This document shows, piece by piece, positions 18,088 to 28,223 of a stretch of DNA of 64,000 nt. The position numbers and the translations under genes were made by a program. The notes beneath the pieces are model-generated. The model had not been told where the DNA came from. It was given only the letters and a program-made list of their open reading frames with translations, and searched no databases. Each line of letters opens with the position of its first letter. Within the stretch, counting starts at the first letter, position 1. The stretch is from Paraburkholderia sp. BCC1885 (GTDB taxonomy: Bacteria > Pseudomonadota > Gammaproteobacteria > Burkholderiales > Burkholderiaceae): the NCBI RefSeq assembly GCF_900996235.1, contig NZ_CAAJGM010000155.1:1-64000 (forward strand), given 5' to 3'.

Positions 18088-19203
18088 TCAATTGCTCTCG
18101 TCGGGCTTCACACCCAGCAACTCGCGGATATGCGCAAGCGAGCCATCGTCCTTGACGACGGTCGAGAGCCATTGATGCAGCGGCATCTCCGCCCATTCCG
18201 CGGCCTTGTCGGCCAGATACGCCGCCGGACTATGCGGCTCCGTGCTGCGAAAGAACTTCGCCACGGCGCGCAGTTGCGCCACCGCTTGCGCACGATTCTG
18301 GATGCCTGCAACGCCCACCTGCGGATTGCTCGATACGGTCGTCAACACGGGTTCCTCCCGTTGCGGTGAGTTCCTGAAACTGGGCTCGGCGCGCTCGACG
18401 GCTTCCGGCTTCTCCGCTTTCGCCACCGTCTCGGCCGTGACGCCAAGTTCGCGGGCAAAGCGCTCGGCGAGCCGGAATACCCCTTCATACGCGTCCTTCG
18501 CCTGGCGAAAGCTCGGCGCGGCATCGCCCGCGCGGTGGTCCAGCTCCTGTTCGAGCGCCAGCATGGCCGCTTCGAAGGCCTTCAGATCCGCCAGCAAGCC
18601 GGCGTAGAACGCCACCGGGCTCACGCGTCTGGACGCCTCGATCTGATCGATGGACGGCTTGCCGCGCGCGATATCGTCTGCGTGATCGGGGTCGCGTTTG
18701 ATGGCCTGGGCGACGTGGGTCGCCACTTCCCAATCGACGGTGCTGTAGAGATTGCCCGGCGCCGCGGTCAGCGGCATGGCCCGCAACAGCTCGGCTGTGC
18801 GCCCCATCAGCCACGCGACATTGCCGAGGCGGTACTCCGCGCCGTCGCCCTCGGGCAACGGGTGCAGATGGTCCCAGAAACGCTGCGAAAGCCCTGTGAT
18901 CAGTTTGTAGCCGTCGGTCAGACCCACCACGCCGTCTTCGATGGCGAGGCCTTCCGTGAGCCATACCGCGAGCCGCAAGTCTTTCGTTTGCGTCTTGAGC
19001 AGGCTCGTGCTTCGTTCGACCACGAACGGCCAGTCGGCTTCCTTGATCTCGGTGACCCAGTCGCCCTGATCGAGCGACGGGTCGTCGAAGCGCCGCGCAT
19101 GCTGGATCGCGTCGAAGTCGGCGGAGAACAGCAGGTCGTCGCCGCAGGGCGAGGTTTCGCTAATCGGTTCCAGCAGCGTGTTGATGTTAGCGGGCATGAG
19201 CAT
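18088..19203 (-). CDS. tssA: T6SS protein TssA (ImpA N-terminal family)
   Basis: This 371-residue protein opens with the ImpA_N domain, recognisable in LEPISETSPCGDDLLFSADF, WPFVVERSTSLLKTQTKDLR and LHPLPEGDGAEYR. The C-terminal part has a VAQLRAVAKFFRSTEPHSP segment and ends near residue 371, which matches a short TssA class. TssA helps coordinate baseplate docking and sheath-tube growth. It is the last core gene of the minus-strand operon, 79 bases after tssH. Two starts, at 19203 and 19197, are equally plausible. Confidence 0.93.
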   Translation of the reverse strand: MLMPANINTLLEPISETSPCGDDLLFSADFDAIQHARRFDDPSLDQGDWVTEIKEADWPFVVERSTSLLKTQTKDLRLAVWLTEGLAIEDGVVGLTDGYKLITGLSQRFWDHLHPLPEGDGAEYRLGNVAWLMGRTAELLRAMPLTAAPGNLYSTVDWEVATHVAQAIKRDPDHADDIARGKPSIDQIEASRRVSPVAFYAGLLADLKAFEAAMLALEQELDHRAGDAAPSFRQAKDAYEGVFRLAERFARELGVTAETVAKAEKPEAVERAEPSFRNSPQREEPVLTTVSSNPQVGVAGIQNRAQAVAQLRAVAKFFRSTEPHSPAAYLADKAAEWAEMPLHQWLSTVVKDDGSLAHIRELLGVKPDESN

Positions 19204-19282
19204 GGCTGAAATGCAGTGAGTGCCTGGCTTCAGGCGTTAAAACAGGCCGGGCGATTCGCCCGCCTTCGACGATTCAAACGCT

Positions 19283-21961
19283 TCACACAACCGTGTATTC
19301 GAATTCACCGGCCTCGCTCGCGCGCACGGCAATCCGTTGGAGCGCCGTGCCGTCCGCGATCCGTTCCAGCACCTGTTGCGCTACTTCGGGCAACAGCGTG
19401 CCGTTAAGAATGTGATCGACGTTGCGCGCACCCGAATCCACTTCGGTACAACGCGCCAGCACCGCATCCACCAGCGATTCGTCCCATTCGAACACCGCCT
19501 TGTGATTCGACTCGATGCGCCGGCGAATCCGTTCCAGCTTCAGTTCGATGATTTCCGCCAGCACGTCGTCGGAAATCGGATAGTACGGCACCACCTTCAT
19601 GCGACCGAGGAACGCCGGCTTGAACGCCTTGTATAGTTGCGGCCGCAACGTTTCGGCCAGTTCGTCGGCGCTCGGCAACTCTTCTTCGCTCTTGTTGAGA
19701 CAGGCCTGCATCACTGCTTGCGAGCCGACGTTCGAGGTCAGGATGATCAGGGTATTGCGGAAGTCGATCTCGCGGCCTTCGGCGTCGTCCATGGTGCCTT
19801 TGTCGAACACCTGGAAGAACATTTCCAGCACGTCCGGATGGGCCTTTTCGACTTCATCGAGCAGCACGACGGAATACGGATTGCGCCGCACCGCTTCGGT
19901 CAGCACGCCGCCCTCGCCATAACCGACGTAACCCGGCGGCGAGCCCTTGAGCCCCGACACGCTATGCGCCTCCTGATACTCGCTCATGTTGATGGTGACC
20001 ATCTTGCGTTCGCCGCCGTACAGGATGTCGGCGAGCGCCAGCGCCGTTTCGGTTTTGCCCACCCCCGACGGGCCGACGAACATGAATACGCCGCGCGGCT
20101 TGTTCGGGTCTTCGAGATTCGCGCTCGCGGTACGCACGCGCTGCGCGATCGCGTCGAGTGCATGGTCCTGGCCGATCACGCGCGCGGCGAGCAGCGGCTG
20201 CAGGTTCAGCACGGTCTGAATTTCGTCCTTGACCATGCGGCCAAGCGGAATCCCCGTCCACGAGGCGACGATCTCGGCCACCACATGGCCGTCGACCTGC
20301 AGCGGCACCATCGGCTGAGCGCCTTGCAGGGCGTGCAATTCGCTCACGCGCATGGCGAGCGTCTCACGCGCCGACGCCGCTTTTTCAGCCTGTTCGGCAT
20401 CGGCGCTGCGGCCGCGCGCCGCGTCGATCTGCCCGCGCAGTTCGCCGATCTCCGACACGAGCGCGCGCTCCTTGTCGTAGCGCGCTTCATTGACGGCCAA
20501 GGTCGCGACGTCCGTTTCGCGCAGGCCGCGCAATTCGGCAAGACGCTCCTCGTGGACCGCACCGCTCGCGACTTCCCGCTCGAGCGCGGCCACTTCGGCG
20601 TCGATGCGTTCGATACGCTTCTTCGCATCGTCGATCGCAGCCGGCGTCGAGCTATGCGCCAACGCCACTTTCGCGCAGGCCGTATCGAGCACGCTGATTG
20701 CCTTGTCCGGCAACTGACGCCCGCTGATATAGCGATGCGACAGGCGCACGGCTTCGGTAATGGCATTGTCCAGCACGCGCACGTTGAAATGCCGCTCCAT
20801 CAGCGCCGCCATGCCGCGCAACATGGACGCCGCCAGCAGCTCGTTCGGCTCTTCGATCTTCACCACCTGAAAACGCCGCGCGAGCGCCGCGTCTTTTTCG
20901 AAGTATTTCTTGTATTCGCTCCAGGTGGTCGCGGCAATCGTGCGCAATTCGCCGCGTGCGAGCGCCGGCTTCAGCAGGTTCGCCGCATCGTTCTGTCCGG
21001 CCTGGCCGCCCGCGCCGATGATCGTATGCGCCTCGTCGATGAACAGAATGATCGGATGCGCGCTCTTCTTGACCTCGTCGATTACGTTTTTGAGGCGGTT
21101 TTCGAATTCACCCTTGACGCTTGCACCCGCCTGCAACAGGCCCATATCCAGCACGTGCAAGGCCACGCCTTTGAGCGGTGCGGGCACATCCTCGGCGGCG
21201 ATGCGCAAAGCCAGCCCTTCGACCACCGCCGTTTTGCCGACGCCCGCTTCGCCCGTCATGATCGGATTGTTCTGGCGGCGGCGCATCAGGATGTCGATGG
21301 TCTGGCGAATCTCCGCCTCGCGGCCGATCACCGGATCGATATGGCCGTCGCGGGCGCGCTGCGTCAGGTTGGTCGTGTACGTGTCGAGCGCGGGCGTTCT
21401 GGACGGGCCGCCGGTCTGCGCGGATTGCTGTGGATCGGCTGCGGCGTCGCCGCTGTCATCGGCTCCCGTCGCATGACTGCGTTCCGCTTCGCATGAACCG
21501 ACCGTCAGTTCATCGAACTTATGCTTGAGATCGGTCAGCCGCACTTCGCGCAACAAGGGCGACATGCGCTGTGCAAACTGCGCCAGATCCGGCGCGCTCA
21601 GCAGGGCCAGCAGCAGATGTCCCGAACGGATGCGGCCAATCTGCGAGTCGAGCGACGCCACCAGCCACGCCTGCTCGAATAGCGCGATCAGATGCACGGA
21701 AAACACCGGCGTGCGTGTATTGCCGGTTTTCAGCCGCTGCAATTCGCGTTCGAGGTCCGCACGCAACGCATGCGCATCGATGCGGCTCGCGCGCAGCACG
21801 AGCGACACGTCGCCTGCCGGCTCGTCGAGCAAGGCCAGAAACAGATGCTCGAGATCCACCTCGTAGTGACCGCGTGACAGGCAGTTGCTGGCGGCCCGCT
21901 CGGTGGCCTGGCGGCAGGTCGGGTTCAGTTTCGCAATCAGGGTCTTGAGGGGCGTGCTCAT
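19283..21961 (-). CDS. tssH: T6SS sheath-disassembly ATPase TssH (ClpV)
   Basis: This 892-residue AAA+ unfoldase recycles contracted TssB-TssC sheath. An N-terminal Clp repeat domain covers residues about 1-155. The first Walker A, GEAGVGKT, lies at 237-244. A coiled-coil middle domain around residues 430-530 is followed by the second Walker A, GPSGVGKT, near 627-634. The linker at 160-190 is rich in Asp, Ala and Gln. Length and domain order match ClpV rather than ClpB, and the setting between tssG and tssA confirms it. Confidence 0.97.
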   Translation of the reverse strand: MSTPLKTLIAKLNPTCRQATERAASNCLSRGHYEVDLEHLFLALLDEPAGDVSLVLRASRIDAHALRADLERELQRLKTGNTRTPVFSVHLIALFEQAWLVASLDSQIGRIRSGHLLLALLSAPDLAQFAQRMSPLLREVRLTDLKHKFDELTVGSCEAERSHATGADDSGDAAADPQQSAQTGGPSRTPALDTYTTNLTQRARDGHIDPVIGREAEIRQTIDILMRRRQNNPIMTGEAGVGKTAVVEGLALRIAAEDVPAPLKGVALHVLDMGLLQAGASVKGEFENRLKNVIDEVKKSAHPIILFIDEAHTIIGAGGQAGQNDAANLLKPALARGELRTIAATTWSEYKKYFEKDAALARRFQVVKIEEPNELLAASMLRGMAALMERHFNVRVLDNAITEAVRLSHRYISGRQLPDKAISVLDTACAKVALAHSSTPAAIDDAKKRIERIDAEVAALEREVASGAVHEERLAELRGLRETDVATLAVNEARYDKERALVSEIGELRGQIDAARGRSADAEQAEKAASARETLAMRVSELHALQGAQPMVPLQVDGHVVAEIVASWTGIPLGRMVKDEIQTVLNLQPLLAARVIGQDHALDAIAQRVRTASANLEDPNKPRGVFMFVGPSGVGKTETALALADILYGGERKMVTINMSEYQEAHSVSGLKGSPPGYVGYGEGGVLTEAVRRNPYSVVLLDEVEKAHPDVLEMFFQVFDKGTMDDAEGREIDFRNTLIILTSNVGSQAVMQACLNKSEEELPSADELAETLRPQLYKAFKPAFLGRMKVVPYYPISDDVLAEIIELKLERIRRRIESNHKAVFEWDESLVDAVLARCTEVDSGARNVDHILNGTLLPEVAQQVLERIADGTALQRIAVRASEAGEFEYTVV

Positions 21962-22014
21962 GTCGTGCGGTCCAGGTCCTGTTCGTATCGTGACGTCGTG
22001 TGGTCTTGCCGGAT

Positions 22015-23100
22015 TCAGTGGATGACGTGCAGTTCATAACGCGCATCCGCGCGGTCGCGCTCGGCCTCGTGAGTGCACAGAAACGCATCCCAGCCGAGCC
22101 GTGCGCCCCGGCCGAGCTGGATCGGGCCCACTTCCGCGCGGCGCAGCACCAGCGAGACTTCGTATTCGAGCGTGACGCCGGCGAGCAGCGTGAGCATCCG
22201 TTCCAGCGCAATGGCGCGCTCGGCACCCGGAAGAAATGCTTCGTAGTCCTTTTTGTCGAGCGGACCGATCACGAGGCGCGCCCGCATGTCGCGCTGCCAG
22301 ACCCGCTCGCCCGCGAGCGCGGTCGCGCCCAGCGTGGCGTTGACGCTGCCGAGCACCGTCAACTGATCGTGCGGCACGTCGTACCATTTGCCGACAAACT
22401 GATCGACACGCACTGGCACTTCGAAGTATTCGGACAACGTGCGCTGCAAATATGCAGCCGACACCGGCCGATGCCGCGCCGCCAGCGCGTAGCCCGCAAT
22501 CGCTTCGTCGAACAGCGCGCCGTCGCCCTGTTGCAGAGTGCCGCGCGTGTCGGCATCCGCGACGCCGGCAAGCGCCAGCAACAACGGCAGATAGCGCTCG
22601 TCACGATCCAGTTCGTAGTGAAACGGCAGCCGGTATTTTTTCCACGCCGAGTAAAACAGCGCGGTCGCACGATTCGAGAAAACGTCGAAGAATTCGCGCG
22701 CCGCCCGGTCGCGTCGCAACTGCTCACGTGCGATGATCTGCTCGGTGTAATGCAGCGGCAGCGCGCCCTGCCCGCCCAGCAGCCCGAAAAACGCCGGCGT
22801 GATGTCGACCTTGCCAAGCGTGCCGTCTTCGACTGCGCTGTCGCGCTGCGGCTTGTCCTTGAGCGCCGCGCCCTGATCGTCGTAGGACTGCGCGCCCTGA
22901 ATCTCGCTGGGCGGAAAGCCGAGCGAGAGTGTGTTACGAAACGCGATTCGCTGCGCGACGATTTCGCCGGGACGAGTGGAGTTATTTGTGGCGAACCACT
23001 TCTCGAGGATTCGCACCGCCTGAAAAAACTGGAAACGATGCGGCTCGTCGAGCAGTTGCCCGATTACGCCAGGATCGATTCGCCGCTGCGGGGTTTGCAT
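22015..23100 (-). CDS. tssG: T6SS baseplate protein TssG
   Basis: This protein of 361 residues belongs to the VasB/ImpH family. The N terminus reads LLDEPHRFQFFQAVRILEKW, the typical TssG opening, and VDQFVGKWYDVPHDQLTVLG lies in the second half. It forms the baseplate wedge with TssE, TssF and TssK. The start ATG at 23100 lies inside the end of tssF, a 37-base overlap that suggests coupled translation. The much longer open frame to 23460 is antisense-like noise within tssF. Confidence 0.95.
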   Translation of the reverse strand: MQTPQRRIDPGVIGQLLDEPHRFQFFQAVRILEKWFATNNSTRPGEIVAQRIAFRNTLSLGFPPSEIQGAQSYDDQGAALKDKPQRDSAVEDGTLGKVDITPAFFGLLGGQGALPLHYTEQIIAREQLRRDRAAREFFDVFSNRATALFYSAWKKYRLPFHYELDRDERYLPLLLALAGVADADTRGTLQQGDGALFDEAIAGYALAARHRPVSAAYLQRTLSEYFEVPVRVDQFVGKWYDVPHDQLTVLGSVNATLGATALAGERVWQRDMRARLVIGPLDKKDYEAFLPGAERAIALERMLTLLAGVTLEYEVSLVLRRAEVGPIQLGRGARLGWDAFLCTHEAERDRADARYELHVIH

Positions 23101-24905
23101 CGCAGGATCTCCTCGCCGGTGCGCTTCGACACGACGACCAGTTGCACAAAGCTGTTCAGATGCACGTACAGCCCAAAAAACGTGTCGATCACGCGCACGA
23201 ACGATGCGAGGCTCGTGCCTACGAAATGGTCCTCGTCGATCGTCAGGCGAATTTCCATGCCACGCACGAAGGTGGCAAACGGTTTGCCGGGCAGCCATTG
23301 CACCGCCGCGCGCTGCTCGATGCCCACCAGCCCGTCGATATGCCGCGCCGACACCGCCGTGCGCCGCACGTCGTACAGCACCAGCATTTCCTTGAGCGCG
23401 GCGAGCCCGCTGCTGGCAAGCGAGACGTGATTGAGCGCCAGATGCGAAATCAGCCGCCAATGCACCGCACGACCGCGTTCGAAGCGCACGCTCGGCGTGG
23501 GCCGGCGCAGCATCGAAATATTGCCGGTCAATGAGCCGCCTTCGAGGAACAGATCGCCGCCTTCGAGACCCATGGCGAGTCCCGCCGGCAGATCGCGATT
23601 GGTACAGGTCAGCTCGAGACTCAGCGTATCGGTTTGCGGCGCGGCTGGTTCGAAGTCGATATCGACGATCGAGATTTCCGTTTCATAGCCGGGGCTTTTC
23701 TGCGCCACCCAGTCGTTGCGGCGCGCGAACCAGTAATGTCCGGCGCGCTGTTTTTCGCCGTGATGCAGCGAGTAAAACGGCCTGAATTCGATCACCGATT
23801 CTTCATGCGCCTGCTGCCTGACGAGCTTGACCGAGTCGATCGAATAGACGTCGTAGGCAAAAGCGCGCCGCGCTTCGGCAATCACCGGATACGAAACGGC
23901 CTGATGCGTCAGACGGATCGGCTCGCCGTGCTGTTTGAACAGGTTCACCACCGGCGTGCAAAACAGCCGGAAATGCTGCGCCGACAACGAATCGAGCAGA
24001 CGTGCGACGTGCGAGTCGCTGCGCACATCCTTGAGCACGACGTGCAGCGTCAGACGGCTGCAACGACCGCTCGCACGCGTCATCGCGGCCAGATCGAAGT
24101 CGACGAAATTGAATTTGTCGGGGAACGCAAAGTATTCCGTGAGCAGCCGATACGCCGGATGCGACTTGGCCGGATAATCGATCAACGCGTCCGCTTCGTC
24201 GAAACCGGCCTGCGCGAGCGGAGAATTGCGCAGCGCGGTCCACACGCCGCAGCGGTCGGCCTCCACATAGCTGGCCAGCGCGTTGACAAACAGGCAGTCG
24301 GTCAGGCCCGCGATAAACGACTGTTCGCCGTGCAGATGCGTGCGTAGATTGCCGAGCTTCAGCGCGCCCAGATCGAGTTGCGCCGCGGTCGATTCGAACG
24401 TGATCGAGACGATCGCCGAGGCATTGCCGGGCAGCACGGTCGCGCTCGGCGCCATCGCCACCGAGGTGTACTTCGCCTCCGAGATGCGGAGCGGCGCCAG
24501 CGTCACGTCGTAGGCGGTGCGAAAGCGGCATTGCACGCCGCGAATCGCCCGCGATTTCAGTTCGGTGCCGCGCTCGATGGTGGCCGGCTCGGTCAGATGC
24601 GCGAACGCGCCCGAGGTGCCGAGCTGCGCAATCGAACACGAGGGAAACGGCCGCAGATAATGCGGATACAGCACTTCCAGCAGGGCTTCGGTGAATTCGG
24701 GGTAATCGTCGTCGAGCTTCTTGTTGATACGTGCGCCGAGCAGCGCGAACGACTCGATCATCCGCTCCACGTGCGGATCTTCGCAATGCTCACCGGACAT
24801 CGCCAGCCGTGCGGCGATCTTCGGATAACGATTGGCGAAATCGTTCGAGTAGCGCCGCAGGAATGCCAGTTCGCGCTCGTAATACGGCAGCAGTTCTTCC
24901 ATCAA
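23064..24905 (-). CDS. tssF: T6SS baseplate protein TssF (main locus copy)
   Basis: This 613-residue protein has the family opening MEELLPYYERELAFLRRYSN. The conserved block DDYPEFTEALLEVLYPHYLRP follows, and FRLFCTPVVNLFKQHGEPI lies in the middle. It is the central wedge protein of the T6SS baseplate. It is complete and in frame, 63 bases after tssE, and overlaps tssG at its 3' end. It differs widely from the second TssF at 61.1-62.9 kb, so the two are not a recent duplication. Confidence 0.97.
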   Translation of the reverse strand: MMEELLPYYERELAFLRRYSNDFANRYPKIAARLAMSGEHCEDPHVERMIESFALLGARINKKLDDDYPEFTEALLEVLYPHYLRPFPSCSIAQLGTSGAFAHLTEPATIERGTELKSRAIRGVQCRFRTAYDVTLAPLRISEAKYTSVAMAPSATVLPGNASAIVSITFESTAAQLDLGALKLGNLRTHLHGEQSFIAGLTDCLFVNALASYVEADRCGVWTALRNSPLAQAGFDEADALIDYPAKSHPAYRLLTEYFAFPDKFNFVDFDLAAMTRASGRCSRLTLHVVLKDVRSDSHVARLLDSLSAQHFRLFCTPVVNLFKQHGEPIRLTHQAVSYPVIAEARRAFAYDVYSIDSVKLVRQQAHEESVIEFRPFYSLHHGEKQRAGHYWFARRNDWVAQKSPGYETEISIVDIDFEPAAPQTDTLSLELTCTNRDLPAGLAMGLEGGDLFLEGGSLTGNISMLRRPTPSVRFERGRAVHWRLISHLALNHVSLASSGLAALKEMLVLYDVRRTAVSARHIDGLVGIEQRAAVQWLPGKPFATFVRGMEIRLTIDEDHFVGTSLASFVRVIDTFFGLYVHLNSFVQLVVVSKRTGEEILRCKPRSGESILA

Positions 24906-24968
24906 CCTATCCCCGGACCTGACACTTCCACGCCGCCGTGGCGCGTGACGGCGGCCAGCAAGCTGGTT

Positions 24969-25448
24969 TTAAAGCTTCGCGCGGGCGCGCGATACGGAAT
25001 ACTGCAACGTCGATGGTTGCAGCATCGCGTCGAAACTCACCGGTTCTTCCGCCGGATGCACGACCAGCAGCGCCTGAATGGCAAAATTCAGCGCGTTGGT
25101 GGATTGTTCGTTCAGTTCGAGCGTGACTGCAACCTGCTTCAGGCGCGGCTCGTGCCGCGCGATGGCCTGCTGAATCGATTTGCAGATGAAGGTACGGTCA
25201 TAATGGCTCGCGAGGCTCAGGCCCGCGAAGTCGTTCAGACCATACGTCAACACCGAACGCTGACACTCGGGCAGCGCGGCCAGTTCGTGTTCGGTCAGGG
25301 CGATCCGCGTATTCAGAATCGCCTCGACGTCGCGCGCCACGGTTGCCTTCAGCTCTTCCAGCGACAATTGCCGCATCGCCGGAGAAGCCGGCAAATGCGG
25401 TTCGTCGTCGAACAGCTTGTCGAGGAAGCTCGGTTCGAATCGTTTCAT
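24969..25448 (-). CDS. tssE: T6SS baseplate protein TssE (gp25-like)
   Basis: This 159-residue protein belongs to the GpW/gp25 lysozyme-like family. It includes RDVEAILNTRIALTEHELAA and SVLTYGLNDFAGLSL, both typical of TssE. It sits in the inner ring of the baseplate and starts sheath polymerisation. It is encoded between hcp and tssF in the usual order. Confidence 0.95.
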   Translation of the reverse strand: MKRFEPSFLDKLFDDEPHLPASPAMRQLSLEELKATVARDVEAILNTRIALTEHELAALPECQRSVLTYGLNDFAGLSLASHYDRTFICKSIQQAIARHEPRLKQVAVTLELNEQSTNALNFAIQALLVVHPAEEPVSFDAMLQPSTLQYSVSRARAKL

Positions 25449-25518
25449 CAGGTGCCGAAGAAGTGCTGCAAAACGCCGCGCGGCGTCCGCGGGTCGAGTA
25501 CGGACGCCGCGCCGCCCA

Positions 25519-26058
25519 TCAGACTGCGTATGTCTTGTCGTTCTTCGTCAGGCTCCACGCGCCCTGCGCGTTACCACCCTGATTGCCGCCGATCTTCTGC
25601 TGCGTGTACTTCCACTGCACCGCCGCGTACTTCAGCGAGAACTGCTCGTTCGGCAGCGACACGCCCGGCGCGTCGCTCGTGCCGGTGGTGACCGTGGGCG
25701 AACCCACGCTCGGCGCCACGCTCGAGATGATCACGTACTTCAGCTTCACTTCCAGATACTTGATGCGGTTGCCTTCGCCGTCCGAGCGCATGAAGTCGAC
25801 CGTCACCTCGTCGAACGTCGTGCCGCCCGAAGCGTGTTGATACAGCAGCGGGCTAACCACGTCGATGTCTTTGGTGAAGACCATGTCGCCATGCTCGCAG
25901 CGCTCCGCCGTATGGCCGCCGGCTGTCGAAGCCGTTGCCGAACGCGGTTGCGTGATCGAGTGATTCCACGAATCGATTTCGATCCAGCCCTGGTGATCCT
26001 TATCGGCGGACTCGCCCTTGATCGCCGGATTGCCGAATTTTAAATAGATGTCCTTCAT
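25519..26058 (-). CDS. hcp: T6SS tube protein Hcp (TssD)
   Basis: This 179-residue protein begins MKDIYLKFGNPAIKGES and continues with GWIEIDSWNHSITQPRS, the standard Hcp fold start. It forms stacked hexamers as the inner tube and carries small effectors. No effector fusion is present at the C terminus. It stands alone between tssC and tssE with 72- and 70-base gaps, enough room for extra processing or promoter signals. Confidence 0.97.
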   Translation of the reverse strand: MKDIYLKFGNPAIKGESADKDHQGWIEIDSWNHSITQPRSATASTAGGHTAERCEHGDMVFTKDIDVVSPLLYQHASGGTTFDEVTVDFMRSDGEGNRIKYLEVKLKYVIISSVAPSVGSPTVTTGTSDAPGVSLPNEQFSLKYAAVQWKYTQQKIGGNQGGNAQGAWSLTKNDKTYAV

Positions 26059-26130
26059 AACTCATCGACTCCCCAAAGAGGTGGTTTTGACAGTCAGCCC
26101 GGACGACCTGCCCGGGCATACTGACTTCAT

Positions 26131-27621
26131 TTATGAATTTGCCGGTTTCGGCAGGTCAGCAACAAGACGCAAAGAGATCGACAGCTCGTCCAGCTGGAAG
26201 TGCGGACGCAGGAAGGCGACCGAACGATACGCGCCGGGTTTGCCCGGAATCTCCGAGACCTGTATGGATGCCTCGCGCAGCGGGAACTGCGCCTTCTGCT
26301 CCTGCGTGGCGTTGTCGTCGAGCAGGACGTATTGCGAAATCCAGCGATTCAGGAACACTTCGACGTTCTGCGCCGAGGCGAAGCTGCCGATCTTGTCGCG
26401 CATCATCGCCTTCAGGTAGTGCGCCACGCGCGACACCGAGAAGATGTACTGCAACTGCGCGGACAGAACGGCGTTGGCGTTGGCGCTATCGGTGCTGTAC
26501 TTCTTGGCCTTTTGCACCGACTGCGCGGCGAAGAACGCGGCGTAGTCCGAATTCTTGCAGTGCACGAGCGGAATGAAGCCGAGGTCGCTCAGTTCCTTTT
26601 CGCGGCGGTCGGTGATGGCGATTTCGGTCGGGCATTTCAGCGCCACTTCGCCGTCGTCGGTCTTGAAGGTATGGGTGGGCAGGTCTTCGACCAGACCACC
26701 GCCTTCCACGCCGCGAATCGCCGCGCACCAGCCGAAGTCGTCGAACGCTGCCGTCAGGCGCGCGGCAAACGCCCACGCCGCGTTACACCACAGGTACTTG
26801 CTGTGATCGGTACCGTCCACCTCTTCGACGAAGTTGAAGCCTTCCGCCGTGGCGCCGTCTTTCGGATTGAACGGCAGACGGCCGAGAAAACGCGGCAGCG
26901 TCAAACCGACATAACGCGAGTCTTCGGAATCGCGGAACGACTTCCACTTGGCGTATTCGACGGTATCGAATACCTTGCCGAGATCGCGCGGCTTGCCGAG
27001 GTCGGCAAAGGTTTCGAGACCCAGCAGTTCCGGCGAAGCCGAGGCGATGAACGGCGCGTGCGCCGCTGCGGCCACGTGCGCCATCTGCTCGATGAAATAG
27101 ACGTCTTCCGGCTGACGCGTCACTTCGAAGTCGCCGATGATGGTGCCGAACGGCGCGCCGCCGAAGGTGCCGAACTCTTCTTCGTAGACCTTTTTGAAGA
27201 GCGCGCTCTGGTCGAATTCAATCGCGTTCTTGAAGTCGCGCACCAGGTCGCGCTTGGGTGCATGCAGCGCCTTGATCTTGACGGTCGAGCCGGTGTTGCT
27301 TTCCTTGCACAGGTAGTCAAGACCGCGCCAGGTGCCTTCCAGCCGCTGGAATTCGGGCGCGTGCATCACCGCGCTCAATTGCGCCGAGATCAGCCGGTCG
27401 AGTTCGGCCACGCGGGCGTCGATGGTGGCCGACAGGTTGTCGGAGACGATCACCGTGCCGTCGAGCACCTGATGCACGAGTTCGCCGATCAGGTCTTTCG
27501 CGCGCGCGTGCTCCGAATCGGACTTCGCCACCTTGCTCTTCTCGACGATCTGGTCGAGCAGCGAGGTTTCCGTGCCGCCTTGCACATTGGCCAATTGGGC
27601 CGCTGCCGTTTGCTGGTTCAT
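26131..27621 (-). CDS. tssC: T6SS sheath large subunit TssC
   Basis: This 496-residue protein has the conserved features of TssC/VipB: FQRLEGTWRGLDYLCKES, IGDFEVTRQPEDVYFIEQMA and the C-terminal LPLREASIQVSEIPGKPG-type block ending in LRLVADLP. With TssB it builds the contractile sheath. It lies 14 bases after tssB in the same operon. Confidence 0.97.
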   Translation of the reverse strand: MNQQTAAAQLANVQGGTETSLLDQIVEKSKVAKSDSEHARAKDLIGELVHQVLDGTVIVSDNLSATIDARVAELDRLISAQLSAVMHAPEFQRLEGTWRGLDYLCKESNTGSTVKIKALHAPKRDLVRDFKNAIEFDQSALFKKVYEEEFGTFGGAPFGTIIGDFEVTRQPEDVYFIEQMAHVAAAAHAPFIASASPELLGLETFADLGKPRDLGKVFDTVEYAKWKSFRDSEDSRYVGLTLPRFLGRLPFNPKDGATAEGFNFVEEVDGTDHSKYLWCNAAWAFAARLTAAFDDFGWCAAIRGVEGGGLVEDLPTHTFKTDDGEVALKCPTEIAITDRREKELSDLGFIPLVHCKNSDYAAFFAAQSVQKAKKYSTDSANANAVLSAQLQYIFSVSRVAHYLKAMMRDKIGSFASAQNVEVFLNRWISQYVLLDDNATQEQKAQFPLREASIQVSEIPGKPGAYRSVAFLRPHFQLDELSISLRLVADLPKPANS

Positions 27622-27635
27622 CTCACACCCCGTGC

Positions 27636-28187
27636 TTATTCGCCCTGCTGATCTTTATCCGGCGCGCTGCCGTGCTGTTCTTCGCCTGCATCGCCCTGGC
27701 TCTTCGCGAGGGCCTGCAGTTGCTGGGTATTCGTGAGCACTTCGCTCAGCAGGTCTTCGAGCTTGTCGTTGCCCGCGAGCTTGTTGCGCAGGTCCGCGAG
27801 CTTCGAGCGGGCGTCGAGCAGGCACCGCAGCGGCTCGATCTGCGCCACCACTTCGTCCGGGCTGAAGTCGGCCATGGAGCGAAACCGCAGGTCCACCGCA
27901 AATCGGCCACCGGCTTCGCTCAGGCGGTTTTCCACCTGAAAAGCCGCGCGCGGTTCGATGCCTTTCATCACGTCGTCAAAATTGTCGCGGTCGATATTGA
28001 CGAACTTGCGATCGCGCAGCTTCGGCTGCTCCACTTCGGATTGCCCGGCGAGATCGGCCACCACGCCGACGACGAACGGCAGTTCCTTGATTTCAATGGC
28101 ATCGCCGCGTTCGACCTCATAGGTCAACTGAACGCGCGGCGGCCGCACTTTTTGCAAGCGCTTCTGAATGCTTTCTTTCTTCGCCAT
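27636..28187 (-). CDS. tssB: T6SS sheath small subunit TssB
   Basis: This 183-residue protein reads RVQLTYEVERGDAIEIKELP and VVGVVADLAGQSEVEQPKLR near its N terminus, followed by FVNIDRDNFDDVMKGIEP, all diagnostic for TssB/VipA. The C-terminal tail contains the helix recognised by ClpV in other systems. It is the first core gene after the TPR lipoprotein. Confidence 0.97.
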   Translation of the reverse strand: MAKKESIQKRLQKVRPPRVQLTYEVERGDAIEIKELPFVVGVVADLAGQSEVEQPKLRDRKFVNIDRDNFDDVMKGIEPRAAFQVENRLSEAGGRFAVDLRFRSMADFSPDEVVAQIEPLRCLLDARSKLADLRNKLAGNDKLEDLLSEVLTNTQQLQALAKSQGDAGEEQHGSAPDKDQQGE

Positions 28188-28223
28188 CGTCGGCTCCCGG
28201 AGGCAGGTGGTCTTGCGTGTGAA

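Noticed and set aside
19637..21496. A 619-residue open frame antisense to tssH
   Set aside because: It is a GC-bias shadow: composition is Arg/His/Gln-rich, there is no family pattern, and tssH on the other strand is unambiguous.
24378..25691. A 437-residue plus-strand frame opposite tssF and tssE
   Set aside because: It spans two certain genes on the other strand and has shadow-like composition.
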